DNA from: Chitinophaga sp. YR573
Lineage (GTDB): Bacteria; Bacteroidota; Bacteroidia; Chitinophagales; Chitinophagaceae
Direction: 5' to 3'
Length of the DNA: 64,000 nucleotides
NCBI RefSeq assembly: GCF_900110995.1
Contig: NZ_FOJF01000001.1
Location: forward strand, 4,376,803 to 4,440,802
Below the pieces are notes generated by a model. That model ran no database searches. It saw only the letters and a program-made list of their open reading frames with translations, and was not told where the DNA came from. Below are positions 9,917 to 18,043 of the stretch, piece after piece (position 1 is the stretch's first letter; each line of letters starts with the position of its first letter). Position numbers and translations under genes: made by a program.

Positions 9917-9926
9917 AAACATTTCC

Positions 9927-9957
9927 TTTGCTTTTTCACCAACAAACGATAATTTTG
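9927..9957 (+). promoter_or_regulatory. Predicted sigma-A promoter of the E1 beta gene
   Basis: TTTG at 9927-9930, a 19-nt spacer, then TAATTTTG at 9950-9957. This matches the Bacteroidota vegetative consensus TTTG-N19-TAnnTTTG exactly and lies 55 bp upstream of the ATG at 10012. Confidence 0.7.
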
Positions 9958-10011
9958 CCCCTGCCTTTATAGAAAGGTGTTTTTAAACTTTCAAACTTTA
10001 AGAGTAACAGC

Positions 10012-10995
10012 ATGCGTCAGATAGCTTTCAGACAAGCATTACGAGAAGCCCTGCAGGAAGAAATGCGCCGTGACGAGCGGGTTTTCCTGATGGGAGAGGA
10101 AGTAGCCGAATACAATGGGGCCTATAAAGTTAGCCAGGGAATGCTGGACGAATTTGGGGCTAAGAGAGTAATAGATACACCTATTGCCGAGCTGGGATTC
10201 ACTGCAATCGGCGTTGGTGCCGCACAGAACGGTCTTCGCCCGGTACTGGAATTCATGACCTGGAACTTTGCGGTATTAGCACTTGACCAGATCCTGAATA
10301 CAGCCTCTAAAATGCTGGCAATGAGTGGTGGACAGGTAGGTTGCCCTATCGTTTTCCGCGGACCAAATGGTTCTGCCGGTCAGCTGGGTGCACAACACTC
10401 TACCGCTTTTGAAAGCTATTATGCTAATATCCCCGGTTTAAAAGTAATATCAGTTTCTAACCCATACGACGCTAAAGGTTTGCTGAAATCAGCTATCCGT
10501 GATAACGACCCGGTTGTTTTCATGGAAAGCGAGCAGATGTACGGTGAATTAGGTGATGTACCTGAAGAAGAGTACCTTATCCCTATCGGTAAAGCTGATA
10601 TCAAACGTGCTGGTAAAGACGTAACCATCGTTTCTTTCAACAAAATGATGAAAGTAGCTTTGGGTGCAGCAGAAGAACTGGCTAAGGAAGGTATTGAGGC
10701 TGAAGTAATTGACTTACGTACTATCCGTCCGCTGGACTGGTTTACTATCCTGGAATCAGTAAAGAAAACCAACCGCCTGGTGATCGTGGAAGAACAATGG
10801 CCATTCGCCAGCATCTCTTCCGAGATTTCTTACCGTATCCAGAAAGAAGGTTTCGACTACCTGGATGCTCCAATCCGTCGTATCACTGCTGTAGATGCTC
10901 CTATGCACTACGCGCCTAACCTGGTGAAACTGTACCTGCCCGATATCGAGCGTACCGTGAAACTGGTAAAGGAAGTGATGTACATGAAGAAATAA
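10012..10995 (+). CDS. pdhB: Pyruvate dehydrogenase complex E1 component, beta subunit
   Basis: Beta subunit of the thiamine-diphosphate E1 enzyme that decarboxylates pyruvate in the pyruvate dehydrogenase complex. It has a pyrimidine-binding transketolase-like domain ([52 protein letters not shown]) and a C-terminal transketolase domain ([27 protein letters not shown]). Length 327 is typical. The alpha subunit is not adjacent here; in many Bacteroidota it is encoded separately. A branched-chain 2-oxoacid E1 beta is possible, but the motif set fits the pyruvate enzyme better. Confidence 0.9.
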   Translation: MRQIAFRQALREALQEEMRRDERVFLMGEEVAEYNGAYKVSQGMLDEFGAKRVIDTPIAELGFTAIGVGAAQNGLRPVLEFMTWNFAVLALDQILNTASKMLAMSGGQVGCPIVFRGPNGSAGQLGAQHSTAFESYYANIPGLKVISVSNPYDAKGLLKSAIRDNDPVVFMESEQMYGELGDVPEEEYLIPIGKADIKRAGKDVTIVSFNKMMKVALGAAEELAKEGIEAEVIDLRTIRPLDWFTILESVKKTNRLVIVEEQWPFASISSEISYRIQKEGFDYLDAPIRRITAVDAPMHYAPNLVKLYLPDIERTVKLVKEVMYMKK

Positions 10996-11006
10996 GTGTA
11001 ACACAC

Positions 11007-11054
11007 TATAAAAAGGAAAGGCCCGCTGATATCAGCGGGCCTTTCCTTTTTATA
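11007..11054. terminator. Bidirectional intrinsic terminator
   Basis: A perfect uninterrupted palindrome: the 20-base arm AAAAGGAAAGGCCCGCTGAT (11011-11030) is followed directly by its complement (11031-11050), and pairing extends to 11007 and 11054. A-rich and T-rich ends let it serve both convergent genes, pdhB (+) and cysM (-). Confidence 0.9.
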
Positions 11055-11129
11055 CGTTAATGCGAGGCTCCTTCCTGTCTCCGTCTACTCTCCGTCCACT
11101 CTCCGCCGTATTAACCGCGCACTTTTACA

Positions 11130-12014
11130 TCATCCAAACAAGTCCGAAGACAAATACCGGTCTCCCCGGTCGCAGATAATACAAACAATAACCCCCTTAT
11201 CCAGTTCTTTAGATATCCTCTGAGCTGCTGATACAGAACCACCACTGCTCATCCCACAGAATACGCCTTCCTCACGTGCCAGGTGCCTGGTCATATCACG
11301 GGCTTCTTCCTCAGATATATCCATCGTCCTGTCTACCCTCGATTTATCAAAGATTTTAGGAAGATAAGCTTCCGGCCATTTCCTGATTCCCGGGATCTTA
11401 GATCCCTCAGTAGGCTGACAACCAACGATCTGCACATTCTCACGCTGCTCCTTCAGGAACTTAGATACCCCCATAATCGTACCGGTAGTACCCATCGCAC
11501 TCACAAAATGGGTAATAGTACCCTGTGTATCCCGCCATATCTCAGGACCGGTTGTCTTATAGTGCATGTTGTAGTTATCCGGATTGGCAAACTGGTTCAG
11601 CATCAGGTAACCACCCTTTGCCACCTGCTCATTGGCATAATCAATAGACCCTTCCATCGATGCCTCTTTCGGAGTCAATATTACTTTAGCGCCAAAGGCT
11701 TCCATGGTCAGTACCCGCTCGCGGGTAGCATCTTCGGGCATTACCAGTTCTATCTCCACACCAAACAGGCTGGCAATCATCGCCAGCGCAATGCCTGTAT
11801 TCCCGCTGGTCGCCTCTATCAGCTTAATCCCGGGCGTAATTTCCCCACGGTCCAGCGCCCCTTTGATCATGCCATAGGCGGCTCTGTCTTTCACACTGCC
11901 ACCGGGGTTGTTTCCTTCTAACTTAGCGTAAATCGTTACATTGGGGTTTGCGCTGATATGTTTCAGAGCCACCATGGGCGTATTGCCCACAAGATCTAAT
12001 ATTGAAGCCATCAC
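11130..12014 (-). CDS. cysM: O-acetylserine sulfhydrylase (cysteine synthase, CysM type)
   Basis: PLP enzyme that makes cysteine from O-acetylserine and a sulfur donor. The PLP lysine is Lys42 in NNPGGSVKDRAA; the substrate loop EATSGNTGIALA and the phosphate-binding GTTGTIMGVSKFL and CGMSSGGSVSAAQ motifs are present. Length 294 is close to CysM. It starts 3 bp after the serine acetyltransferase stop, so the last two steps of cysteine synthesis form one operon. Confidence 0.93.
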   Translation of the reverse strand: MMASILDLVGNTPMVALKHISANPNVTIYAKLEGNNPGGSVKDRAAYGMIKGALDRGEITPGIKLIEATSGNTGIALAMIASLFGVEIELVMPEDATRERVLTMEAFGAKVILTPKEASMEGSIDYANEQVAKGGYLMLNQFANPDNYNMHYKTTGPEIWRDTQGTITHFVSAMGTTGTIMGVSKFLKEQRENVQIVGCQPTEGSKIPGIRKWPEAYLPKIFDKSRVDRTMDISEEEARDMTRHLAREEGVFCGMSSGGSVSAAQRISKELDKGVIVCIICDRGDRYLSSDLFG

Positions 12015-12017
12015 AAA

Positions 12018-12839
12018 TTAATAACTGTTTTCAATGAAATTCATACTGCCATCCGCCTTGTAATACACACGGCTGAATGGGGCAGTACTTTTAATTAACC
12101 ACACATTGCCACCTATCACGCTATGATGACCTACTACGGTATCTCCGCCCAGGATCGTAGCCCCGGCATAAATCACTACATGGTCTTCTATGGTAGGATG
12201 TCGTTTACTGCGTGCCATATCCTTGTCCACACTCAGCGCTCCCAGGGTAACGCCCTGGTAAATCTTTACATGAGACCCGATAATGGTGGTTTCGCCTATC
12301 ACGATACCTGTACCATGGTCCATGCAGAAATAAGGAGCGATCACTGCCGCCGGATGAATATCAATGCCGGTACGGCTATGCGCCTGCTCCGTAATCATAC
12401 GGGGCAGTAACGGAATGTGCAGCTTGTGCAGGGTATGTGCTATACGGTAAAAGGCAATGGCCGCAAAACCGGGATAAGCGCGTATCACCTCATAGAGGCA
12501 GGTCGCAGCCGGGTCTCCCTGGTAAAGCGCTTCCGCATCTTTTGTAAGGGCATCATAAATAGCAGGAGCATGAGACATGAATTCCTGGCTCAGTTGTACA
12601 GCATCAGCAGGCAATTGTGACTGCATCGGTTCCAGCAGGTGTTGCAATTCTACCTGCAGCATATGCGCATATTCCTCTACCAATACAATATCGGGCATCA
12701 CTTTGCCCATATATTCGGGAAATAACCAGTTAATGAAATTGTTCGCAAATTCGTTCACCGCCGCTGTAGGAGGGTATGCAGTTGCCATGGCAAGCAGATG
12801 CCTCCTCTTTAATTCTTCTAAAAGTTGTTGCATATGCAA
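12018..12839 (-). CDS. cysE: Serine O-acetyltransferase (EpsC/CysE type)
   Basis: Transfers acetyl from acetyl-CoA to serine, the committed step of cysteine synthesis. The N-terminal helical region is followed by left-handed beta-helix hexapeptide repeats: HSRTGIDIHPAAVIAPYF, the catalytic DHGTGIVIGET, YQGVTLGA, and RHPTIEDHVVIYAGATILGG. The C-terminus is short, as in EpsC-type enzymes. First gene of the cysE-cysM operon, divergent from the response regulator at 12987. Confidence 0.92.
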   Translation of the reverse strand: MHMQQLLEELKRRHLLAMATAYPPTAAVNEFANNFINWLFPEYMGKVMPDIVLVEEYAHMLQVELQHLLEPMQSQLPADAVQLSQEFMSHAPAIYDALTKDAEALYQGDPAATCLYEVIRAYPGFAAIAFYRIAHTLHKLHIPLLPRMITEQAHSRTGIDIHPAAVIAPYFCMDHGTGIVIGETTIIGSHVKIYQGVTLGALSVDKDMARSKRHPTIEDHVVIYAGATILGGDTVVGHHSVIGGNVWLIKSTAPFSRVYYKADGSMNFIENSY

Positions 12840-12931
12840 GAAATTACAGGATATCTTCTTTCAGATATTGAAATTACGCATTAACCGTGATAAAGTAGCT
12901 TTAGTTCATCGGTTTGATGGAATAATCGATG

Positions 12932-12962
12932 TTAAACTAATCAACTAAATCTCCTAAATTTG
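12932..12962 (+). promoter_or_regulatory. Candidate promoter of the response regulator gene
   Basis: TAAATTTG at 12955-12962 matches the Bacteroidota -7 element TAnnTTTG. Twenty bases upstream is TTA (12932-12934), a weak -33. The ATG follows 24 bp after the box. Confidence 0.45.
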
Positions 12963-12986
12963 CCTGTTGCTTACTAAAATAACGAT

Positions 12987-14171
12987 ATGGCCAACATTCT
13001 GATAATTGATGATGAAAAAAGTATTCGTAAAACTTTATCCGAGATCCTTAGCTACGAAGGCTATAAGGTAGATGAGGCTGCGGATGGTGCAGAAGGATTT
13101 AAGATGTTTAAGGAAAAGCAGTATGATGCTATTCTGTGCGATATCAAGATGCCTAAAATGGACGGGCTTGAATTCCTTGAAAAAGCAAAGGAGACAAACC
13201 CGGATATTCCTATCATCATGGTATCCGGCCACGGTAATATTGATACCGCTGTTGATGCGGTAAAGAAAGGGGCCTACGATTATATCTCCAAACCCCCGGA
13301 CCTGAACCGCCTGCTTATCACATTGCGTAATGCAATGGATAAGACTACATTGGTGACAGAAACCAAAACACTGCGCCGTAAGGTGAACAAAACGCAGGAA
13401 ATGATAGGAGTCTCTGCACCTATCGTCAAAATAAAAGAAACCATCGAAAAGGTAGCGCCTACCGATGCCCGTGTACTGGTAACCGGTGAGAACGGGGTAG
13501 GTAAGGAGCTGGTTGCCCGCTGGCTGCACGAACGCAGCAGCCGTGCCAGTGGTCCTATCGTTGAGGTGAACTGTGCCGCTATCCCAAGTGAACTGATTGA
13601 AAGCGAACTGTTTGGCCATGAGAAGGGTTCCTTCACATCTGCCGTAAAACAACGTATCGGTAAATTCGAACAGGCCAGCGGTGGTACACTGTTCCTGGAC
13701 GAAATCGGCGATATGAGCCTCAGCGCTCAGGCTAAAGTACTCCGGGCTTTACAGGAAGGTAAGATCACCCGCGTAGGTGGAGATAAGGAGATCAGTGTGG
13801 ATGTACGCGTAGTAGCTGCGACTAACAAAGATCTGTTGAAAGAGGTAGATGAGAAGAACTTCCGCCTCGACTTATACCATCGCCTCAGCGTGATATTGAT
13901 CCACGTTCCTTCTCTGAATGAGCGTCGCGACGATATTCCCCTGCTGGTTGAACATTTCCTGGAAAGCAGCTGCCAGGAGTATGGCATGGCCCGCAAAACC
14001 ATAGAGAAAGATGCTATGAAAGGACTGCAACAGCACAACTGGTCGGGTAACATCCGCGAACTGGGTAACGTAGTAGCAAGACTGGTCATCCTGTCCGGCA
14101 AAACGATTACAGCAGAAGATGTATACGACTATGTAGTCCCGGTAAGAGATAAGAAAGGGGTAAATGCATAA
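12987..14171 (+). CDS. NtrC-type response regulator with receiver and AAA+ domains, no DNA-binding domain
   Basis: The receiver domain (residues 3-118) has the acidic pair DDE, phospho-acceptor Asp52 (CDIKMPKMDG) and conserved Lys102 (SKPPD). The sigma-54 activator AAA+ domain (about 140-370) has Walker A GENGVGKE at 167-174, Walker B LFLDEIGD, and arginine-finger and sensor II regions (FRLDLYHRLSV, NIRELGN). The sigma-54-contacting loop, usually GAFTGA, reads GSFTSA (214-219). The protein ends at residue 394 soon after the AAA+ domain, so the Fis-type helix-turn-helix is absent. It may act without specific DNA binding or through a partner. No histidine kinase is adjacent. The next gene overlaps it by 8 bp. 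Confidence 0.9.
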   Translation: MANILIIDDEKSIRKTLSEILSYEGYKVDEAADGAEGFKMFKEKQYDAILCDIKMPKMDGLEFLEKAKETNPDIPIIMVSGHGNIDTAVDAVKKGAYDYISKPPDLNRLLITLRNAMDKTTLVTETKTLRRKVNKTQEMIGVSAPIVKIKETIEKVAPTDARVLVTGENGVGKELVARWLHERSSRASGPIVEVNCAAIPSELIESELFGHEKGSFTSAVKQRIGKFEQASGGTLFLDEIGDMSLSAQAKVLRALQEGKITRVGGDKEISVDVRVVAATNKDLLKEVDEKNFRLDLYHRLSVILIHVPSLNERRDDIPLLVEHFLESSCQEYGMARKTIEKDAMKGLQQHNWSGNIRELGNVVARLVILSGKTITAEDVYDYVVPVRDKKGVNA

Positions 14172-14823
14172 ACACATTTACCTCATCAGTGGGATGGGTT
14201 CGGATGAACGCATTTTCAGATACCTGCGTTTCCCGGAAGGGTACACCGTACACCATCTCCACTGGTTACCTACCATTCCCGGCGAATCTATTGCAGATTA
14301 TGCCACCCGGATGGCAGAAGGTATTGAACACGATAACCCATCCTTACTGGGTGTCTCCTTCGGAGGCATGATAAGCCTGGAAATTGCCCGCCAGCGCCCA
14401 ATAGATAAAGTCATTTTAGTAAGCAGTATCAAACATACCCGCGAAAAACCCGGCTACTTTGGCTGGGTAAAGCGACTGGGCCTGCTTTCCCTCCTCAGGC
14501 TCCCTGATAAACTCCTTTTCGGGCGCAGGACCTTCATCGTAAAACACTTCCTGAATATAGAAACAGAAGAAGACAGGCAGTTGATGAACGACTACATGCA
14601 AAAAACATCCTACGACTATATGCGCTGGGCTATCCCCGCTGTTATCCATTGGAAAAACGACTTTATCCCGTCTTCCCTTATCCATATCCATGGCAATAAA
14701 GACCTGCCTTTCCCTGTCCGCAATGTAAAACCTACCCATATCATTGCCGGTGGCGGCCATTTTATGGTCCATAACCGCGCAGCACAGATCAATGAGATCC
14801 TCAATAAAGAATTGCTCCCCTGA
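14164..14823 (+). CDS. Alpha/beta hydrolase
   Basis: Small alpha/beta-fold hydrolase of 219 residues. The nucleophile elbow is GVSFGG with Ser65; the oxyanion-loop candidate is ISGMGSDERIF near the start; the catalytic His is in GGGHFMVHN near the C-terminus; a DLPFPV segment after HIHGNK may hold the acid. The start overlaps the end of the response regulator gene by 8 bp, implying translational coupling. Substrate unknown. Confidence 0.8.
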   Translation: MHKHIYLISGMGSDERIFRYLRFPEGYTVHHLHWLPTIPGESIADYATRMAEGIEHDNPSLLGVSFGGMISLEIARQRPIDKVILVSSIKHTREKPGYFGWVKRLGLLSLLRLPDKLLFGRRTFIVKHFLNIETEEDRQLMNDYMQKTSYDYMRWAIPAVIHWKNDFIPSSLIHIHGNKDLPFPVRNVKPTHIIAGGGHFMVHNRAAQINEILNKELLP

Positions 14824-14841
14824 TTATCAGAATGATAATCA
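14821..14841. promoter_or_regulatory. Fur-box-like palindrome
   Basis: TGATTATC (14821-14828), 5 nt, GATAATCA (14834-14841): perfect 8-bp arms whose halves match the GATAAT core of Fur-family sites. It lies just after the hydrolase stop and 77 bp upstream of the small gene at 14918. It could instead be a weak hairpin after the hydrolase, but it has no GC stem or T-run. Confidence 0.35.
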
Positions 14842-14917
14842 TATTAATAATTACAATATGTCTTACTAATTAACCTTAATTTAGTTGCCACATTGTTAGC
14901 CACTAAAAACCTATACG

Positions 14918-15136
14918 ATGAGAGTAATTCGCCTTAAGCTGGGGAACGTAGGCGTTTCTATAAAGAAAAGCAGTAAAGACCTGGTCATTGCTCAACTGAA
15001 GAATGATCAGATACCATTTATCGTGAAAGAAGGAGTGGCAGAACCACTTTCAGTACCGCCTACCCTGGATAATCAGTTGCTCATGCACCTCACATGGGCC
15101 ATTACCCATTATTTCGGATGTAAAAAAAACGACTAA
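14918..15136 (+). CDS. Small hypothetical protein
   Basis: Seventy-two residues, basic N-terminal half (MRVIRLKLGNVGVSIKKS), no signal peptide or membrane segment, and a hydrophobic C-terminal helix (NQLLMHLTWAITHYFG). Not recognised. It has its own 95-bp upstream region containing a Fur-box-like palindrome, and the A-rich upstream sequence is consistent with a Bacteroidota start. Confidence 0.6.
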   Translation: MRVIRLKLGNVGVSIKKSSKDLVIAQLKNDQIPFIVKEGVAEPLSVPPTLDNQLLMHLTWAITHYFGCKKND

Positions 15137-15242
15137 ATCAATATAATCCACTTATTTTAGCAAAACTTTTGCAAGGCATTAATGTGCTTGTAGACAGTAG
15201 AATATTATATTTGTTCTTTTAAAATATCTTAAACAAATCTTA

Positions 15243-16424
15243 ATGAACCTGGCTTTTTGGAAGAGAAACAAAGAGGGTCAGCCAAAGAAGAAGAAATCTG
15301 CCGTAAGAGAGTGGTTTGATGCTGCTATATTCGCAATCATCGCTGCTACCTTGATACGCACTTTTATTTTTGAGGCGTACACAATTCCTACCCCATCTAT
15401 GGAAAAAACTTTGCTGGTGAACGATTTTCTGTTCGTTAGCAAGATCAGTTACGGACCCCGTGTTCCGATGACACCCCTGGCAGTTCCTTTTACACACCAT
15501 ACCCTGCCCTTCACTAAATATTCAAAAGCCTATTCAGAAGCTGTTAAATGGAAATACCGCCGTTTACCCGGGTTTTCAGATGTACAACGCTACGATGTTG
15601 TGGTGTTCAACTTCCCCGAAGGCGATACTGTAGCCCTGGAACAACAGGAACAGAGCTACTATCAGTTGATCCGTTACCAGACCAGGGAAACCGTTTGGGA
15701 ACAGAATCATGTGGTATCCCGTCCCGTAGATAAAAGAGAAAACTATATAAAACGTTGTATGGCTGTTGCCGGAGATACTATCAGCATTAAAGATGGTGTA
15801 GTATTTATCGATGGAAAACAGGCGCCTATCCCTCCGGGAAGTGAACGTAAATACTGGGTGAGAACGAATGGAGATGAGTTAAACTCTTCCAGGCTGGATG
15901 AACTGGATATCGACCCCTCTCCGGAAGGACGTTACGATTCAAGCAAATTCAAATACAACCTTACAGCAGAAGCAGCATCTACGCTTAAATCATGGCCGGT
16001 TGTTACAGAACTCAGACCATACGTAAATCAGGCTTCCATGCTGGTGGATGTATTTCCGCACGATACTGCCCGTTACAAATGGACAGAACACAACTTCGGT
16101 CCTCTCTGGATCCCTAAAAAAGGGGTTACCATAAAAATAGACAGCAACAATATTGCTATCTATGACCGCATTATCCGTGTATACGAGGAAAATACAATGG
16201 AAATCAAAAATGGTCAGATCTACATCAACAACAAACCAGCTGATTCATATACTTTCAAAATGAATTACTACTGGATGATGGGGGATAACCGTGATAACTC
16301 ACTGGATTCCCGTTACTGGGGCTTCGTTCCTGAAGATCACGTAGTAGGTAAAGCCTGGCTGATCTGGATGAGCTACGGTAAAGGCAGCATCCGCTGGAGC
16401 CGCCTCTTCAAAGCAATTAAATAA
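15243..16424 (+). CDS. lepB: Signal peptidase I
   Basis: Membrane protease that removes signal peptides from exported proteins. One N-terminal membrane segment (about residues 25-44), then box B with nucleophile Ser52 (TIPTPSMEKTL), box D with general base Lys170 (ENYIKRCMAVAGD), and box E MMGDNRDNSLDSRYWGFV. Length 393 is long because of two inserts (about 75-112 and 184-300), as usual in Bacteroidota. A TATATTTG box at 15206-15213 is the probable -7 element, with a weak TTG 15 nt upstream. Confidence 0.95.
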   Translation: MNLAFWKRNKEGQPKKKKSAVREWFDAAIFAIIAATLIRTFIFEAYTIPTPSMEKTLLVNDFLFVSKISYGPRVPMTPLAVPFTHHTLPFTKYSKAYSEAVKWKYRRLPGFSDVQRYDVVVFNFPEGDTVALEQQEQSYYQLIRYQTRETVWEQNHVVSRPVDKRENYIKRCMAVAGDTISIKDGVVFIDGKQAPIPPGSERKYWVRTNGDELNSSRLDELDIDPSPEGRYDSSKFKYNLTAEAASTLKSWPVVTELRPYVNQASMLVDVFPHDTARYKWTEHNFGPLWIPKKGVTIKIDSNNIAIYDRIIRVYEENTMEIKNGQIYINNKPADSYTFKMNYYWMMGDNRDNSLDSRYWGFVPEDHVVGKAWLIWMSYGKGSIRWSRLFKAIK

Positions 16425-16442
16425 CTACACAAATAGTAGCTG

Positions 16443-16490
16443 CGAATTACAAATGATGAATTACATCATTTGTAATTCGTATTTTTATTT
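16443..16490 (+). terminator. Intrinsic terminator of lepB
   Basis: Perfect 16-bp stem: CGAATTACAAATGATG (16443-16458), loop AATTA, complement 16464-16479, then the T-rich tail TATTTTTATTTT. It overlaps the upstream ATGs that would lengthen the cytidine deaminase, which supports the ATG at 16492. Confidence 0.75.
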
Positions 16491-16491
16491 T

Positions 16492-16980
16492 ATGGACCCA
16501 CGCAAATACTCCTCATTCGAATATCTCTCTTACCCGGATAGCTCGGCCCTTTCTTCAGAAGACCTGCATCTGTTACAGGAAGCAAGGAATGTAACCGCAC
16601 AGGCATATGCACCCTATTCAAAGTTTAATGTAGGCGCTGTAATCAAGCTTTCTAACGGAATACTTGTGCATGGCACCAACCAGGAAAATGCCTCTTTCCC
16701 TGCAGGTATCTGCGCCGAACGCGTAGCCTTGTCTGCCGCCTCTTCCATTCAACCCGGAGTTGCTGTGGACACCATCGCTATCAGCTATCATAACCTGAAC
16801 GGCAGCAGTGATGCGCCCATTTCTCCATGTGGTATCTGCCGGCAATCACTCTCCGAACAGGAAAACAGGCAGCATCAACCTATTCGTCTTATCATGGGCG
16901 GCCAGACCGGCCCCGTATATATCATCCAGACAGCCAGGCACTTATTGCCCTTCGGGTTTTCTTCAGAGGATATGAAATAA
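16492..16980 (+). CDS. cdd: Cytidine deaminase
   Basis: Zinc enzyme that deaminates cytidine and deoxycytidine in pyrimidine salvage. Zinc and catalytic motifs: CAE (Cys74, Glu76 in AGICAERVAL) and PCGIC (Cys113, Cys116 in SPCGICRQ). The substrate-binding NVGAV and NQENA segments are in place. Start chosen at 16492 (MDPRKYSS), giving 162 residues, because earlier ATGs lie inside the lepB terminator hairpin. Confidence 0.93.
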   Translation: MDPRKYSSFEYLSYPDSSALSSEDLHLLQEARNVTAQAYAPYSKFNVGAVIKLSNGILVHGTNQENASFPAGICAERVALSAASSIQPGVAVDTIAISYHNLNGSSDAPISPCGICRQSLSEQENRQHQPIRLIMGGQTGPVYIIQTARHLLPFGFSSEDMK

Positions 16981-17027
16981 TATATAACATAAAATTTAAC
17001 TACATTGTGGTGTCTCGACAACCCACT

Positions 17028-17939
17028 ATGCTAAAAGTTCCTATTCTGTGTCTGCTATTTCAGGCATTTTTTATTACGCCATCTGCTTTTGTCTCTCCGG
17101 GCAATAAAGTCAATGCACTATATAGCAATAAGGCCAAAGCACTGTATAAAGAAGGGATGCTTTGCATCAAATCCGGCCGTCTCAGTGCAGCAGAACAATG
17201 CTTCAGCGCTGCTATCCGGAAGGACAGCGGGTTTACAGCGGCTTATCTGCAGCTGGGTAATGTCTACGTATTAATGCACGATTTACCTGCCGCCAAACAA
17301 CAGTTCCGGCAGGTACTGCAACAGGCACCTACACAGCCGGAAGCCCTCAGCTCCCTGGCTAACATCTTCTTCGAACAGCAGGACTATGAAGATGCGCTCA
17401 ACTATGCAGAACAGGCCTGTCAGGCAGGAGTCTCGCAGATGACACGCCTGAAAGCATTGTGTTATTACAAACAGGGACAACAGAAGAAAGCAATTTCCAT
17501 ATTGCTGGAAGCACAAAAAGAAACACCTGCCGATGCAGGCATCACCTATACACTGGCAGGTTTTTATTTCAACACTAAAAACTTCCCCGCAGCGGTAACT
17601 GCCTTTGAACTGGCTGCCGCCAAGGGCTATCCTGCCAATGCAGATTTTCACCTGAACACAGGCACATCCTACTTACAAATCAAACAAACAGAGATAGGTA
17701 TCCGTCATCTGGAAGCATGCCTTACCCTGCGCCCTGATGATACACAGGCCCTACAGGCCCTCGCACATAACTATTATAGCAGCAACAACTACGGTAAAGC
17801 CATTATTTACTGGAACAGGTTACTGTCATTACAGCCAGCCAACGCATTCGCACGTTTCATGCTGGGAAAATCATATATCGGTAACGGCGAATCCGCCAAA
17901 GGTGAAGTACTTTGCGACAACGCACTTATATCTAATTAA
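17028..17939 (+). CDS. Secreted TPR-repeat protein
   Basis: The ATG at 17028 gives a signal peptide (MLKVPILCLLFQAFFITPSAF) and a 303-residue protein built of about seven tetratricopeptide repeats, with motifs such as GRLSAAEQCFSAAIRKD, AYLQLGNVYV and AIIYWNRLLSLQPANAFARFMLGKSY. Upstream in-frame starts from 16827 lie inside cdd and are rejected. TPR proteins are scaffolds; the partner is unknown. Confidence 0.85.
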   Translation: MLKVPILCLLFQAFFITPSAFVSPGNKVNALYSNKAKALYKEGMLCIKSGRLSAAEQCFSAAIRKDSGFTAAYLQLGNVYVLMHDLPAAKQQFRQVLQQAPTQPEALSSLANIFFEQQDYEDALNYAEQACQAGVSQMTRLKALCYYKQGQQKKAISILLEAQKETPADAGITYTLAGFYFNTKNFPAAVTAFELAAAKGYPANADFHLNTGTSYLQIKQTEIGIRHLEACLTLRPDDTQALQALAHNYYSSNNYGKAIIYWNRLLSLQPANAFARFMLGKSYIGNGESAKGEVLCDNALISN

Positions 17940-17970
17940 AAAGGGGGCCGCCGCAGGCATTCCCTAAATC

Positions 17971-18009
17971 AAAACGGGTCCCCCGCCGTAGGCGGGGGAC
18001 CCGTTTTTT
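17971..18009. terminator. Strong bidirectional terminator
   Basis: AAAA, then a perfect GC-rich 14-bp stem ACGGGTCCCCCGCC (17974-17987), GTA loop, complement 17991-18004, then a T-run. It separates the convergent TPR gene (+) and argS (-). Confidence 0.9.
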
Positions 18010-18011
18010 AC

Positions 18012-18036
18012 CACAAAGCGCCGAAGGCGCTTTGTG
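18012..18036. terminator. Second hairpin next to argS end
   Basis: CACAAAGCGCC (18012-18022), GAA triloop, complement 18026-18036: perfect 11-bp stem just 8 bp beyond the argS stop. No clear T-run follows on the minus strand, so it may assist the neighbouring terminator. The GAA triloop resembles those of the dispersed hairpin repeats. Confidence 0.5.
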
Positions 18037-18043
18037 AAATCTC

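Noticed and set aside
11283-11921. 212-codon plus-strand frame inside cysM
   Set aside because: Antisense to a complete PLP enzyme gene, no recognisable domain.
13035-13652. 205-codon minus-strand frame inside the response regulator gene
   Set aside because: Shadow of the plus-strand receiver and AAA+ coding sequence; composition is His/Tyr/Phe-rich as expected for an antisense frame.
16827-17027. N-terminal extension of the TPR protein
   Set aside because: It lies in the coding sequence of cdd in another frame; the signal peptide begins cleanly at 17028.
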